A stretch of DNA of 64,000 bases from Paenibacillus macquariensis (GTDB lineage Bacteria > Bacillota > Bacilli > Paenibacillales > Paenibacillaceae): positions 62,001 to 126,000 of the forward strand of contig NZ_FTNK01000013.1 in NCBI RefSeq assembly GCF_900156375.1. The letters are read 5' to 3'. The notes beneath the pieces were generated by a model. The model ran no database searches. It saw nothing but the letters and a program-made list of their open reading frames with translations, and was not told where the DNA came from. Shown in pieces: positions 43,483 to 53,403 of the stretch; positions within the stretch are counted from its first letter, which is position 1, and every line of letters starts with the position of its first letter. A program made the position numbers and the translations under genes.

Positions 43483-44724
43483 ATGATATTAAAAATGCGT
43501 GTTCTAAGCGGCTTACTCCTACTAACCTTACTCTCTGCTTGCTCAGGAGCATACAAGAATACAACGGTATCGCTATCCTACGAGGATAGACAAGCAGAAG
43601 CACAGCTTATCGATAAACAAGTCATTCAATCCGAGAATACATTAGGTATCCAGCTTCTTCAGGAATTTATAAAAAGCGATAAGACAAAGAATGTGATCAT
43701 CTCCCCTTACAGCATTTCAACCGCATTATCCCTGGCTTACAATGGGGCTTCTAGCGATACAGCCACACAAATGGCTAAGGCGCTTGGTTGGGGTGGAACG
43801 ACGTTAGAGAAATTAAATCGGGCGAATGAGCAGCAAAGAAAGCTACTTGAACATTCCGATGAGGGAGTCGAGTTAAGTATTGCCAACTCCATCTGGTATC
43901 AAGAAGGTATCGAGATCAGACCTTCCTTCCTCAATACAGGAGAGAACAGCTACAAAGCAGAGATTAATGCTGAAGACAACTTGAGTAGTTCCCGTACGCT
44001 GGATAACATCAATGATTGGGTGAAGAAGAACACACAGGATAAAATCACTAGCATACTAAGCGAGCCTTTAAGCATAGATACCTTATCCATTCTTATTAAC
44101 GCTATCTATTTCAAGGGAACCTGGGAACATCCCTTCTCAGAGGATTTTACTGAGGCGCGTCCCTTCACAATGGGAGATGGTTCCATACAGAACGTACAAA
44201 TGATGCAACAGACTCACGACTTTCCTTACGAAGAAACGGCAGATTGGCAAGCTATCCACCTTCCGTATGGTGATGGTCGCATGTCTATGCTCATTATCCT
44301 TCCGCGTAAACAATCAACCATAGATACATTTGTCCAACAACTTGCTAAAGATTCTTCTCCTTTGCACAAGTCATTTGAATCTAAGCATGTCCATATAAGC
44401 CTACCGCGGTTCACAGCGGACTATGCGAAGACACTAAACCAAGCACTCCAGACTCTTGGAATGAGCGATGCCTTCGATCCACGTAAAGCAGATTTCTCAC
44501 AAATGTCCACGGAACCATTGTATATCAGTGAAGTACTGCATAAAACTTTTCTTGAAGTCAATGAGAAGGGAACAGAAGCCGCAGCTGTAACAGCCGTGTT
44601 AGTACCAGCAGCCGGTACTCCATCACCCCCTATTGATATGACCATAGATCGTCCCTTCTTCTTTGCGATTGAAGATACACAGACTAAGGTTTGGCTGTTT
44701 CTAGGTACGATTACCGAACCTTAA
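43483..44724 (+). CDS. Serpin family protease inhibitor, lipoprotein
   Basis: A 413-aa bacterial serpin anchored outside the cell. The lipobox LLSACSG (about residue 20) follows a hydrophobic signal. Serpin landmarks: NVIISPYSISTALSLAYNGA, NSIWYQEG, NDWVKKNTQDKI, LILINAIYFKGTW-type strand (SILINAIYFKGTWEHPF) and the C-terminal DRPFFFAIED. The reactive loop begins EKGTEAAAVTAV, an inhibitory-type hinge with small residues; counting from the hinge puts P1-P1' near Ala-Gly in VPAAGTPS, suggesting elastase- or subtilisin-like targets. AAGGAGGG precedes the ATG. Monocistronic with its own terminator. Confidence 0.93.
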   Translation: MILKMRVLSGLLLLTLLSACSGAYKNTTVSLSYEDRQAEAQLIDKQVIQSENTLGIQLLQEFIKSDKTKNVIISPYSISTALSLAYNGASSDTATQMAKALGWGGTTLEKLNRANEQQRKLLEHSDEGVELSIANSIWYQEGIEIRPSFLNTGENSYKAEINAEDNLSSSRTLDNINDWVKKNTQDKITSILSEPLSIDTLSILINAIYFKGTWEHPFSEDFTEARPFTMGDGSIQNVQMMQQTHDFPYEETADWQAIHLPYGDGRMSMLIILPRKQSTIDTFVQQLAKDSSPLHKSFESKHVHISLPRFTADYAKTLNQALQTLGMSDAFDPRKADFSQMSTEPLYISEVLHKTFLEVNEKGTEAAAVTAVLVPAAGTPSPPIDMTIDRPFFFAIEDTQTKVWLFLGTITEP

Positions 44725-44812
44725 GGCTTTCTAATGCCCCTGGTGTTATCACGCATTTTAATTAATATTAGCTACTTCCCATAATTCAAATTCCCAACAG
44801 CCTATATAGCAA

Positions 44813-44854
44813 AAAAAACCTTAACCCATCATTTCTGATGAATTAAGGTTTTTT
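44813..44854. terminator. Bidirectional terminator after the serpin gene
   Basis: AAAAAACCTTAA..CATCA pairs with TGATG.ATTAAGGTTTTTT, between convergent genes. Confidence 0.92.
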
Positions 44855-44869
44855 ACTGTATATCTATCT

Positions 44870-46816
44870 CTATAACGTCTCTTGTAGGGTAACGCCTTCT
44901 GGCATCACGGATAGGACATGCTCTCGCACAGAATCCTTCTGCTGTAATTCTTCACAAAGAATAGCAATGATTCCTTGATCCCCACGGGATCGAATCAGAC
45001 GTCCCATACCTTGTCTTAGGCGTAAGAGCATATGAGGTAGATCCACTTCTTCAAACGGAGAGGCAGAGGCATTGCGCTTCGCCATAAACACTGGATCGTT
45101 CGGAGGGAATGGGAGCGACCATATAATCACGTTCGATAAGGATGGACCAGGTACATCCAGTCCTTCCCACAGACTCACCGCACATAGCACGCTTGCTTCA
45201 TTCCTCTGAAAAGCCGAGATCAGATAACTAATCTCCTGATCACCTTCATAATAAAACGGCATATCTGCGCATCTTGGATCTAGCGTAATCTGCTGTTTGA
45301 ACTGTTGTAACTCTTCATGCGTACGGAAGAGGATTAGTGCCCTTCCATTCGTACGTTCCAACAATTGCCCCGCAATCTCCAACTTCTCAGCAAAAGTCCC
45401 CTGCGTTAATTTGGGCGCAAAAGCTTGCATCTGATTAGGATAATCATACGGCGAATTCACGGAGAAGGATAAGTAATTGTCCAGTCCTAGACTATCTGCT
45501 ACATAATGGAATGATCCATCAACAGAAAGCGTTGCGGAAGAGAAAACAATTGGCATATTCGTATTGAATACACGTTCTTGCAACACTTCTTTAACCGCCT
45601 TCGGCATAATCGATAAGGTTAATCCATCTTCGCTATCCGTCACCCAACATATCAAAGCTTCAGAATTCTCAAAAAGACCCAATGCTTTCTGCATCATCTC
45701 AATATGTTCTTCCACAATTCGCAGTTGATAATCATCTAACGTGTATAGTTCACTTTCAAATACAAGCTCTTCCTCGATAGCCGTTAAGATACTGCGGAAA
45801 TGGTGAACTGCCTGTAGAAGCGTGTCATTCAGATGAATCTGCTTCCGATCAGATCCCGGGATACTCTCACTGTGCTTCTCTAACAAATGAAACATGATTT
45901 CAGATTGATCAATCGCTTCATCAATAAGCACGGCAAGCGCTTCACGCACTTCCCCTTGTAGCAAGCGTAAAATCAACTCTTCGAATATGACATGCTTCAT
46001 TTTATATCCAAGTGCTTTCATCGCAGCCGACTCTAGCAAGTGTCCTTCATCAAATACAACCGCACAATGATCAGGCAAGAGCGGAAGTTGTCCCTCACGC
46101 TTTCTTCCCTCAAATGTCCATACATGCTCCATATAGTAATCGTGTGAGCATATTACGAGGTCCGACGAATGACGATAATATTCTCTGGAAAGTGTCTGTC
46201 CACAACGGTGTCGTCTGTCACATGTGAAGCAATCCTGGAAGGAATCCCAGTTAATCTTGTGCCATTGTTCATCATTTAGATGAGGATAGTTCTTACGATC
46301 GCCGTATGCATAAAACGTCTGCATCGGTTGAGGACTATGAACAAATTCAGGTAGATTCTCGTACAAGTCTTCCCACTGTGCCCCCTGCTCGTCCTTAAAT
46401 CTAGCTTCATCCAACTTCACTAGACATACATACTGATCTGGAGATTTGCCCAACCGTGCGTCAATCGCTAAGCTAAGGTGCTGAGCCAACTTGGCAATAT
46501 CCCCTTCTGGCTTCACTAACTGCTCAATCAATGACTCGTCCGCACAAGCGATGATAGCCGGTTTACGAGTATACCTAGCATAACAAATGGCATACAACAA
46601 ATAGACCAACGTCTTGCCTGTTCCAACCCCTGCCTCAGCAAAGATCGCTTTCTTATCTGCAAAAGCACGTTCCAATTGGAACGCCATATATATCTGTTCA
46701 TCACGGACTTCAAAGCCCGCTTCTGGTAATAGTTCATAGAATACATCTGCTACCCAATCGCCAACTTGCGAAATAAAAGGCTTGGTAGGATCATGCTCAA
46801 AAGGATAACGGTCCAC
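44870..46816 (-). CDS. DinG/XPD-family ATP-dependent DNA helicase (YpvA-like)
   Basis: A 648-aa superfamily 2 helicase of the iron-sulfur XPD/DinG group. Walker A AEAGVGTGKTLVYL (about residue 60), four Cys for the Fe-S cluster including DCFTCDRRHRC (about 205), the Walker B variant VVFDEGHLLES and the C-terminal motifs LWEGLDVPG and RQGMGRLIR. It lacks the N-terminal exonuclease of Bacillus DinG and so is nearer to YpvA. A GGAGG lies 11 bases before the GTG at 46816; ATGs at 46834 and 46870 have no site. It probably unwinds damaged or structured DNA. Confidence 0.9.
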   Translation of the reverse strand: MDRYPFEHDPTKPFISQVGDWVADVFYELLPEAGFEVRDEQIYMAFQLERAFADKKAIFAEAGVGTGKTLVYLLYAICYARYTRKPAIIACADESLIEQLVKPEGDIAKLAQHLSLAIDARLGKSPDQYVCLVKLDEARFKDEQGAQWEDLYENLPEFVHSPQPMQTFYAYGDRKNYPHLNDEQWHKINWDSFQDCFTCDRRHRCGQTLSREYYRHSSDLVICSHDYYMEHVWTFEGRKREGQLPLLPDHCAVVFDEGHLLESAAMKALGYKMKHVIFEELILRLLQGEVREALAVLIDEAIDQSEIMFHLLEKHSESIPGSDRKQIHLNDTLLQAVHHFRSILTAIEEELVFESELYTLDDYQLRIVEEHIEMMQKALGLFENSEALICWVTDSEDGLTLSIMPKAVKEVLQERVFNTNMPIVFSSATLSVDGSFHYVADSLGLDNYLSFSVNSPYDYPNQMQAFAPKLTQGTFAEKLEIAGQLLERTNGRALILFRTHEELQQFKQQITLDPRCADMPFYYEGDQEISYLISAFQRNEASVLCAVSLWEGLDVPGPSLSNVIIWSLPFPPNDPVFMAKRNASASPFEEVDLPHMLLRLRQGMGRLIRSRGDQGIIAILCEELQQKDSVREHVLSVMPEGVTLQETL

Positions 46817-47012
46817 TATATTGTTTACCTCCATGAAGTTATATTGCAAAAAAGCCCAATATTTAAACATGAGCTAACGTTTCATTATGCCATAGGATGA
46901 AAATAAAAGCAATTAACCCCTTTAATTACACCCAATTGTTAGATTATGAATATTTCAGTTATACTATTGAAAACTAGCTATCAGCTAGCACTTACTTGGA
47001 GGATCTTTCAAC

Positions 47013-47624
47013 ATGGAAAATTGGATTACAAGTTTTATGGAACAATTCGGATATTGGGGAATTTTTCTACTGATTGCCTTGGAGAATGTATTTCCTCCGA
47101 TTCCATCTGAAGTCATTCTTACCTTCGGGGGGTTTATGACAACCCATTCTGATCTGACGGTCACAGGCGTTATTGCGGTGGCAACACTTGGTTCTACGAT
47201 TGGTGCCATTATTCTATATGGTGTTGGTCATCTGCTTAACGTGGATAGATTAGAAGCTATCATAGATCGATGGGGACGATATCTCCGTATAAAGAAAGAA
47301 GACATTCGTAAAGCAGACGCTTGGTTCGAGCGCTACGGTTATTGGACGGTGTTCTTTTGCCGGATGATCCCTCTGATTCGCAGTCTTATTTCAATCCCAG
47401 CAGGCATGGCTAAAATGAAGTTCTGGCTATTCCTACTTTTCACAATAGCTGGCAGTGTAATATGGAATATCGCTCTTGTAATGGTGGGTGCCGCAGTCGG
47501 AGACAATTGGGAGAACGTCGTCGAATATATGGATGTGTATTCCAATGTCGCTTATGTAATCATCGCCCTTGGTATCGTGACAGCGTTGTATTTTTGGATT
47601 CGAAGAAGTAGAAAAAAAGCGTAA
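47013..47624 (+). CDS. DedA/VTT family membrane protein
   Basis: A 203-aa membrane protein with four or five helices. DedA proteins help recycle polyprenyl or phospholipid carriers across the membrane and respond to proton motive force. The N-terminal acidic FPPIPSEVILTFGGF and the amphipathic re-entrant FFCRMIPLIRSLISIPAG are the family hallmarks. GGAGG precedes the ATG. It is monocistronic with a hairpin after it. Confidence 0.92.
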   Translation: MENWITSFMEQFGYWGIFLLIALENVFPPIPSEVILTFGGFMTTHSDLTVTGVIAVATLGSTIGAIILYGVGHLLNVDRLEAIIDRWGRYLRIKKEDIRKADAWFERYGYWTVFFCRMIPLIRSLISIPAGMAKMKFWLFLLFTIAGSVIWNIALVMVGAAVGDNWENVVEYMDVYSNVAYVIIALGIVTALYFWIRRSRKKA

Positions 47625-47665
47625 TCTTATAACATAAACAAACCCTATTAATGCTCTAACAATAG

Positions 47666-47700
47666 TACGCTACCCAGCTTATATTCGGCTAAGTAGCGTA
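47666..47700. terminator. Hairpin between the dedA-type gene and the small membrane gene
   Basis: TACGCTAC..AGC pairs with GGCT..GTAGCGTA, between convergent genes; it has only short T-runs. Confidence 0.65.
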
Positions 47701-47722
47701 TTTACTTTACATAGTGAAAGGC

Positions 47723-48268
47723 CTAAGCTTTGCGTTTCTCCTGACGTGGCCACATGAAGTAACTAGCTGTAATCATCAGATCTACACCTAGGATGACACT
47801 CCAAATCTTCATCATATTCATTAGTGCCTCTGTTCGTGATGTGTCATTTACAATGTAAATAACACCTACAAGAAGACCACATCCTATTCCATAGGCTACC
47901 AAGTGCCTAACAAATCCTTTTGAATAATGCCTTGCATGCTCCATACCTGATAATTTTATAGGCGCGACAACTTGTTTTGTGACGTAATATTTAAATCGTG
48001 TATCTACCCAAGCAATCATGCTTTTACCAAAACCAATAGACACACCAATATAGACCGCTGCCAGTGCATGGGCCGTAGTCGCTATCGCTCCTTTATATAA
48101 ATCAACACCTGTAACAATTAATAAGATGAGATCAATAACCGGTGTGCATGCTAATAATAGCATTCCTAACTTCTCCAACTTCAAGATATATCTACTTGTT
48201 AACCCAAGCAAGATGAATACCCAAAAGGCAATTTCACACCCTATAATCATGAACATGATCCAATTCAT
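47723..48268 (-). CDS. Small integral membrane protein (YmcC-like)
   Basis: A 181-aa protein with about five helices and a cytoplasmic loop rich in basic and aromatic residues (SMIAWVDTRFKYYVTKQ). The ACTPVIDLILLIVTGVDL and AVYIGVSIGFGKSM segments recall Bacillus YmcC, from memory only. AAGGGG precedes the ATG. A sequence element in its upstream region (48312-48349) recurs before the lac operon regulator. The function is unknown. Confidence 0.65.
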   Translation of the reverse strand: MNWIMFMIIGCEIAFWVFILLGLTSRYILKLEKLGMLLLACTPVIDLILLIVTGVDLYKGAIATTAHALAAVYIGVSIGFGKSMIAWVDTRFKYYVTKQVVAPIKLSGMEHARHYSKGFVRHLVAYGIGCGLLVGVIYIVNDTSRTEALMNMMKIWSVILGVDLMITASYFMWPRQEKRKA

Positions 48269-48311
48269 AGCTTAGTCCCCTTATAGCTCTTTTTGGCACG
48301 CCTAACACGTT

Positions 48312-48349
48312 CCTTATAATACCAATTGGCAATCCTTTTGGATACTCAT
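48312..48349. repeat. Copy 1 of a 38-bp intergenic element
   Basis: Shares CCTTATAATACCAATT exactly and, after the same 12-bp spacing, the block TTGRATACTCAT with copy 2 at 58355-58392. On the minus strand it precedes the small membrane gene and contains TATTAT preceded by TTGG, so it may be a shared promoter or operator. Confidence 0.65.
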
Positions 48350-48370
48350 GAAGTCCTTTTACATGAAAAA

Positions 48371-48406
48371 AAGCCTTAGAGATCAATTCATTGATCTCTA
48401 AGGCTT
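48371..48406 (-). terminator. Terminator of the lac operon
   Basis: AAGCCTTAGAGATCAAT pairs perfectly with ATTGATCTCTAAGGCTT, followed on the minus strand by TTTTTTT. Confidence 0.93.
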
Positions 48407-48441
48407 GCAACCCATAATAAAGCGCTGCTCTCACTATTTAA

Positions 48442-51400
48442 CTACAAACCCTTAATCACAAATTCGAACTCCATTTCACCATCCGATGGAATTAGATATT
48501 CATCATGGACTGGAGCACCCCAACTATCATCTCCACCCACACCCATCTGTCTACCCGCTACGGTTACAACCGTGTAATAGACTGGCGGTAACTCATAATG
48601 ATGCGCTGCATGCTCTAGCTCAAATGCTGTATACGGCGAAATGTTACATTCTACAGGTACGTCCGCATCAATTAGGATACCATGACCGAGATCATCCGTT
48701 ATGCTGACTTGTCTAACACCCGTACGATTCCCTGACTCTTGAGGTTTAACATAACCTGATACGTTGTCTGATACTTCATTATGAAATACTCCGAGCTTAG
48801 CGCCATGAACACGGTCGATGTAGTTCTCCTCTGGTCCCATAGCATACCAATCTAAATGACTGTAATCCATCGGGATTTTGAAGGAAAGTGCAAAGATCGG
48901 TAATGACGGCAATCCAGCTGCACCTTGATATCGTGTCTTCACTCGCAAAGCACCATCTGAACGCACTCCGTAGGTCACCGTAACTTTAACATCGTCACTG
49001 ATACTAACCGCATATGTGAACGATACTAAGACGTAATCATCTTGTTCCGTCGTCTCCACGTTAACACATTTAGGCATAAGACTAGCTGCATACCATCCAC
49101 TATGCGTGAACCCTTTGCTACAACCTCTATCATTATCGGTCATCGCTCGCCAATACTCTGGATATGGAGGACGAGAGATCATCTCTCTGCCTGAATATCC
49201 AAGTGAGACCAGACTACCTTGCGCTCTAGAGAACAACATACTGAAGTTCGTTCCCTGAACACCAATATTGACGTCGCCATGAATCACTTTCAGCTTACCT
49301 GTTGTTACTTCTGGCTGTCTGTCTACCGAACCATGTTGGAATATGTTCTGGCCAAATGCAATCTCATAACCTTCTTGCGCCCAAACCATATCCTCTTTCA
49401 AGACCAGTGATGTATTAATGTAATATTCACCTGCTACATCAACAAAGTTTGCAAGATAAGGCAATGCCACATATTGTTCTGATCGTGGTGCTACATCCAC
49501 TTCCATGTTTCCACGATACAGTTCGCTTCCTTCATAATTCACGCTATATTCCAACCTGTAATCATTCGCATTCTGGAATAAGCTTTCATTCACAATCGTC
49601 ACACCCTTAAGTTCAGGTTGCAAACGGAAGTTCTGATATAACGCTTTAACCTCCTGCATCTTAGGAGATAGCGTACGATCAGCATATACAATGCCATCTG
49701 TACAGAAATTATAGTCTGTAGGTCGGTCTCCGAAATCACCACCATACGCTAAGAATTCCTTGCCATAGCGATCTTTTTTGAACAATGCCTGATCGATATA
49801 ATCCCAGATGAATCCACCTTGATACAATGGATATTTCCTTTCAAGTTCTGTATATTTGTGCATGCCTCCAAGTGAGTTACCCATGGCATGCATGTATTCA
49901 CAGCTAATGAATGGCTTCTGCGGATCATCAAGTAAATACGTCTCGATGTCAGCTGGCTTCGCATACATGCGGCTCTCCATATCACTCGTATCATTGAACC
50001 GCCGATCATGAAATATCCCTTCATAATGAACCAATCGATCCGGGTCCTTCTCTCTGAAGTATTGCGACACGTTATAGATGACTTCGCCACCATGAGACTC
50101 ATTACCACAGGACCAAATCAGGATAGATGGGTGATTCTTGTCTCTTTCTACCATCGATCTGGCACGATCAAGAACGATATCTTGCCACTCTGGCCGATCT
50201 CCTGGAATGACCCACGAAGGCTCCACAGCGCCTAGCTTCTGCCATGAACCATGCGTCTCTAAGTTCATTTCGTCGATCACATAGATCCCATACTCATCAC
50301 ATAGTTCATACCAATCTGTCTGATTGGGATAATGCGATGTGCGTACAGCATTGATGTTATGTTGCTTTAATGTTCGAATATCCCACAACATATCTTCTTT
50401 CGTAACGGATCTACCACGTCTAGCGTTAAATTCATGGCGATTAACACCCTTCAAGGCGATTCTCTTACCGTTCAGACACATCACTTTATCTATAAGCTCG
50501 AAGACACGAAATCCTACGCGTTGTGGAATGACTTCCACTAGATTACCTGATGCATCAAGGACGTGTATAAATAGTGTGTATAAGTAAGGCTTCTCTGCAC
50601 TCCATAACTGAACTCGTCCAGCATCCAAAGACACCTCTAGCGTTCTTCCTTCAACGGACGAATGAACAAGTGTTACCTGTTCTCCATCTGCATCTCTTAA
50701 ATCCAGTTCTAAGGATGCTTTCACATCACTAAGAAAATCAAGTTCTACAGATAACGTTCCTTTGGAATATTCCTGATCCAGACCCGTATGAACATATAGA
50801 TCTCGAACATGAATCTCCGGCACCGTGTACAAATATACATCTCTGAATATTCCTGAGAATCTCCAGAAATCTTGATCCTCTAGCCATTCCCCTGTACTCC
50901 GCTGATAAACCTCTACCGCTAGCTTATTCTCTCCCTCCACTAAGTAAGAAGAGATATCGAATTCCGATGGCGTAAAACTATCTTCGCTGTACCCTACAAA
51001 CTGTCCGTTTACCCACACATAAAGGGCTGATTCCACGCCTTGAAAAGATACCATCACAGGTCTATTCTTCATGTTATCGGGTACTGAGAAATACTTCACG
51101 TAACTTCCAACCACATTATCATTCTGTGGAATGTGTGGTGGACGTAATTCTTCAACACCATCCCATGGATACATCGTGTTCGCATACTGTGGTTTCCCGT
51201 ATCCTTGTAGCTGGATGTGTCCTGGAACATCAATATGATCCCATCCGGCACAGTTATAGTCTACTTTGTAGAAGTTCTGAGGTCGGCTATCTGGATGTTT
51301 AGCATAACTAAATTTCCACTCACCATTTAATGAATACCGAAGAGGCATTGCTCCTAATGTTTCCGCCTCCTCCATCGTTTCATAATATCGATGATCCGAA

Positions 51401-51480
51401 TGTGGATCCAATCGATTCACCGCATACATATTTAAGTCCGTTAACCATTCTAATGTAGGTATATTATCCTTAATTAACAT
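48442..51480 (-). CDS. lacZ: Beta-galactosidase LacZ (GH2)
   Basis: Hydrolyses lactose and related beta-galactosides in the cytoplasm. The 1012-aa product has the full GH2 order: sugar-binding domain, Ig-like domain, TIM barrel with KGVNRHEFNARRG (about 340), the acid/base Glu in WSCGNESHGG and the nucleophile Glu in FISCEYMHAMGNSLGG, then the C-terminal small-chain domain with DNDRGC and the MGPEENYIDR block. GAGGGGAG is eight bases before the ATG at 51480. It is the last gene of the sugar operon. Confidence 0.96.
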   Translation of the reverse strand: MLIKDNIPTLEWLTDLNMYAVNRLDPHSDHRYYETMEEAETLGAMPLRYSLNGEWKFSYAKHPDSRPQNFYKVDYNCAGWDHIDVPGHIQLQGYGKPQYANTMYPWDGVEELRPPHIPQNDNVVGSYVKYFSVPDNMKNRPVMVSFQGVESALYVWVNGQFVGYSEDSFTPSEFDISSYLVEGENKLAVEVYQRSTGEWLEDQDFWRFSGIFRDVYLYTVPEIHVRDLYVHTGLDQEYSKGTLSVELDFLSDVKASLELDLRDADGEQVTLVHSSVEGRTLEVSLDAGRVQLWSAEKPYLYTLFIHVLDASGNLVEVIPQRVGFRVFELIDKVMCLNGKRIALKGVNRHEFNARRGRSVTKEDMLWDIRTLKQHNINAVRTSHYPNQTDWYELCDEYGIYVIDEMNLETHGSWQKLGAVEPSWVIPGDRPEWQDIVLDRARSMVERDKNHPSILIWSCGNESHGGEVIYNVSQYFREKDPDRLVHYEGIFHDRRFNDTSDMESRMYAKPADIETYLLDDPQKPFISCEYMHAMGNSLGGMHKYTELERKYPLYQGGFIWDYIDQALFKKDRYGKEFLAYGGDFGDRPTDYNFCTDGIVYADRTLSPKMQEVKALYQNFRLQPELKGVTIVNESLFQNANDYRLEYSVNYEGSELYRGNMEVDVAPRSEQYVALPYLANFVDVAGEYYINTSLVLKEDMVWAQEGYEIAFGQNIFQHGSVDRQPEVTTGKLKVIHGDVNIGVQGTNFSMLFSRAQGSLVSLGYSGREMISRPPYPEYWRAMTDNDRGCSKGFTHSGWYAASLMPKCVNVETTEQDDYVLVSFTYAVSISDDVKVTVTYGVRSDGALRVKTRYQGAAGLPSLPIFALSFKIPMDYSHLDWYAMGPEENYIDRVHGAKLGVFHNEVSDNVSGYVKPQESGNRTGVRQVSITDDLGHGILIDADVPVECNISPYTAFELEHAAHHYELPPVYYTVVTVAGRQMGVGGDDSWGAPVHDEYLIPSDGEMEFEFVIKGL

Positions 51481-51563
51481 CTGAAACGCTCCCCTCAAAT
51501 ATACAAACAGTTGTATGTGATGGCCGCTACGATGACGGATTGTCCATCCGATTTATAGCTTCT

Positions 51564-52388
51564 TTATTTAACCGAGCCTGTCATACCCGCTACGAAATGC
51601 TTCTGCAATAGGAAGAACACTAACGCTGTCGGAATCGTTGCAATGACAATCGCTGTCATAATCACACCGTAATCTGGAGCATAACCCGCACCCAGATTCG
51701 AGATCAAGAGTGGCATCGTCTTCTTCTCTGGTGTCTGCAATACAATCAATGGCCACAAATAATTGTTCCAGCTCGCCATGAACGTAATAATACCTGCAGC
51801 AGCGTACGTTGTTTTCATCGTTGGCATGAATATTTTAAAGAAAATTCCAATCTCCGTTAGACCATCAATTCTACCTGCTTCAAGCATATCCTTCGGGAAC
51901 ATCTTTGTGCTTTGACGAAAGAAGAATATCAAGAACGCTGTCGTTACCGTCGGTAGAATAACTGCAGAAATACTGTTTATACCTATAGCAGGCGCAAAGC
52001 GCGATATATCCGCGAAGAAGCGATATAGCGGTACCATAAGTGCAGCAAATGGAATCATCATAGAGAGCAGTAAAATGTTAAATACGGCGTCTCTAGTCTT
52101 ACTTCTGAATATTTCGAATCCATAACCTGCAAGTGAAGCGATAACCATCGCCAATACCGTAGTCACGATAGCAATAACAGCCGAGTTATATAGTGCTTGC
52201 AACAATTCTGTTGAATCCATTAGTTTTCTTAAATTGTCCATGAAGTAGCTACCTGGAAGAAGCTTACCTTTAGTAACATCAACTGATGGATTCGTAGAAC
52301 TGATAATCATCCATAGAAAAGGAAATATAGAGACGAAGGAAACGACACTCAGAAACAAATATACAAACGTTCTTTTCATTTTAGCCAT
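51564..52388 (-). CDS. CUT1 sugar ABC transporter permease (MalG-like)
   Basis: A 274-aa inner permease with six helices. The EAA loop reads MLEAGRIDGLTEIGIFFKIFMP (read in part; about residue 185), which contacts the ATPase. The C-terminus ends in QKHFVAGMTGSVK, typical for MalG-type subunits. The start overlaps the upstream permease by eight bases. No ATPase gene is in this operon, so a shared MsmX-type ATPase is expected. Confidence 0.92.
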   Translation of the reverse strand: MAKMKRTFVYLFLSVVSFVSIFPFLWMIISSTNPSVDVTKGKLLPGSYFMDNLRKLMDSTELLQALYNSAVIAIVTTVLAMVIASLAGYGFEIFRSKTRDAVFNILLLSMMIPFAALMVPLYRFFADISRFAPAIGINSISAVILPTVTTAFLIFFFRQSTKMFPKDMLEAGRIDGLTEIGIFFKIFMPTMKTTYAAAGIITFMASWNNYLWPLIVLQTPEKKTMPLLISNLGAGYAPDYGVIMTAIVIATIPTALVFFLLQKHFVAGMTGSVK

Positions 52389-53277
52389 TCTTCTCACCTG
52401 CCACTTTAAACTGAATGAAGGCTAACACAATAATCATAATTACGATGGAGTAAGATACCGTTGCGGCGTAACCGAAATCCGCAGAATATTTAAATGAAAG
52501 ATTATAAATGTAATGGGAAATACTCATCGTGGCGTTCCCCGGTCCACCCTTCGTAATGTTAACAATTTCATCGAAGAGTTGTAGTGTACCAATCGTTGAT
52601 GTGATGGATGTAAATAAGATGATTGGCTTCATTAGTGGAATTGTTATTTTGAAAAATTGCTGGATCGATGAAGCGCCATCAATTCTAGCTGCTTCATAGA
52701 TAGAATTATCAATATTCTGTAGGGAGGATAAGTAGAAGATCATGTTGTACCCTGTCCAGCGCCAAGTAATTGCGATAATAATCGTCACCTTGGCCCAGAA
52801 TGGATCTGTGATCCACTCGATCGGCTGATTAATCAGATGAATATTCAATAGTAATGAGTTCACAAGGCCATCGCCTGCAAATAAATATTTAAAAATGATC
52901 GAGTATGCAACGAGCGACGTAACGCAAGGAAGGAATATCGCTGTGCGGAAAAACCCTCTGAATTTCAGCTTACTATCATTTAAAAGGACTGAAATCATCA
53001 ATGCCAGAATGATCATTACAGGTACCTGTATTATCAAATAAATAAACGTATTCTTAACCGCTGTTAGAAAAGTACGATCACTGAACAACCGAATATAGTT
53101 ATCCAATCCCACAAATGTTAAGTTAGCCCCTGTACCTGTTTTGAAAGATAATATGAGCGATTGAACCATCGGATAGAAATAAAAGGTAAAGATCATCACA
53201 ACAGAAATGATGATAAATAACCAGCCGGTAATACCATTTCTTCTGTCTAAACTTAAGTGTGGTTTGGCTTGCTTCAT
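52381..53277 (-). CDS. CUT1 sugar ABC transporter permease (MalF-like)
   Basis: A 298-aa permease with six helices. The EAA loop is IYEAARIDGASSIQQFFKIT (about residue 205), with the invariant Gly. GAGGAGTG lies eight bases before the ATG at 53277; the longer upstream frame enters the intergenic hairpin and is rejected. It follows the binding-protein gene after about 125 bp containing a stem-loop. Confidence 0.92.
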   Translation of the reverse strand: MKQAKPHLSLDRRNGITGWLFIIISVVMIFTFYFYPMVQSLILSFKTGTGANLTFVGLDNYIRLFSDRTFLTAVKNTFIYLIIQVPVMIILALMISVLLNDSKLKFRGFFRTAIFLPCVTSLVAYSIIFKYLFAGDGLVNSLLLNIHLINQPIEWITDPFWAKVTIIIAITWRWTGYNMIFYLSSLQNIDNSIYEAARIDGASSIQQFFKITIPLMKPIILFTSITSTIGTLQLFDEIVNITKGGPGNATMSISHYIYNLSFKYSADFGYAATVSYSIVIMIIVLAFIQFKVAGEKNG

Positions 53278-53312
53278 ACCTGTCTCACTCCTCTCTGTAG
53301 GTAATATTAAAT

Positions 53313-53379
53313 AGAACCTTGAGTGCTGACCCGTACCCCCTTTATTGTGGCGAGGGAGCCGATCAAACCTCAAGGCTCT
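53313..53379 (-). other. Intercistronic stem-loop in the sugar operon
   Basis: AGAGCCTTGAG pairs over 11 bp with CTCAAGGTTCT, enclosing about 45 nt. It has no T-run, so it is more likely an mRNA-stabilising or partial stop structure that gives more binding protein than permease. Confidence 0.6.
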
Positions 53380-53403
53380 AGGTGGTTTATCAGGAAATGA
53401 TGA

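Noticed and set aside
49749..50108. A 119-codon frame inside lacZ
   Set aside because: Same-strand shadow of a complete, conserved lacZ with no start signal.
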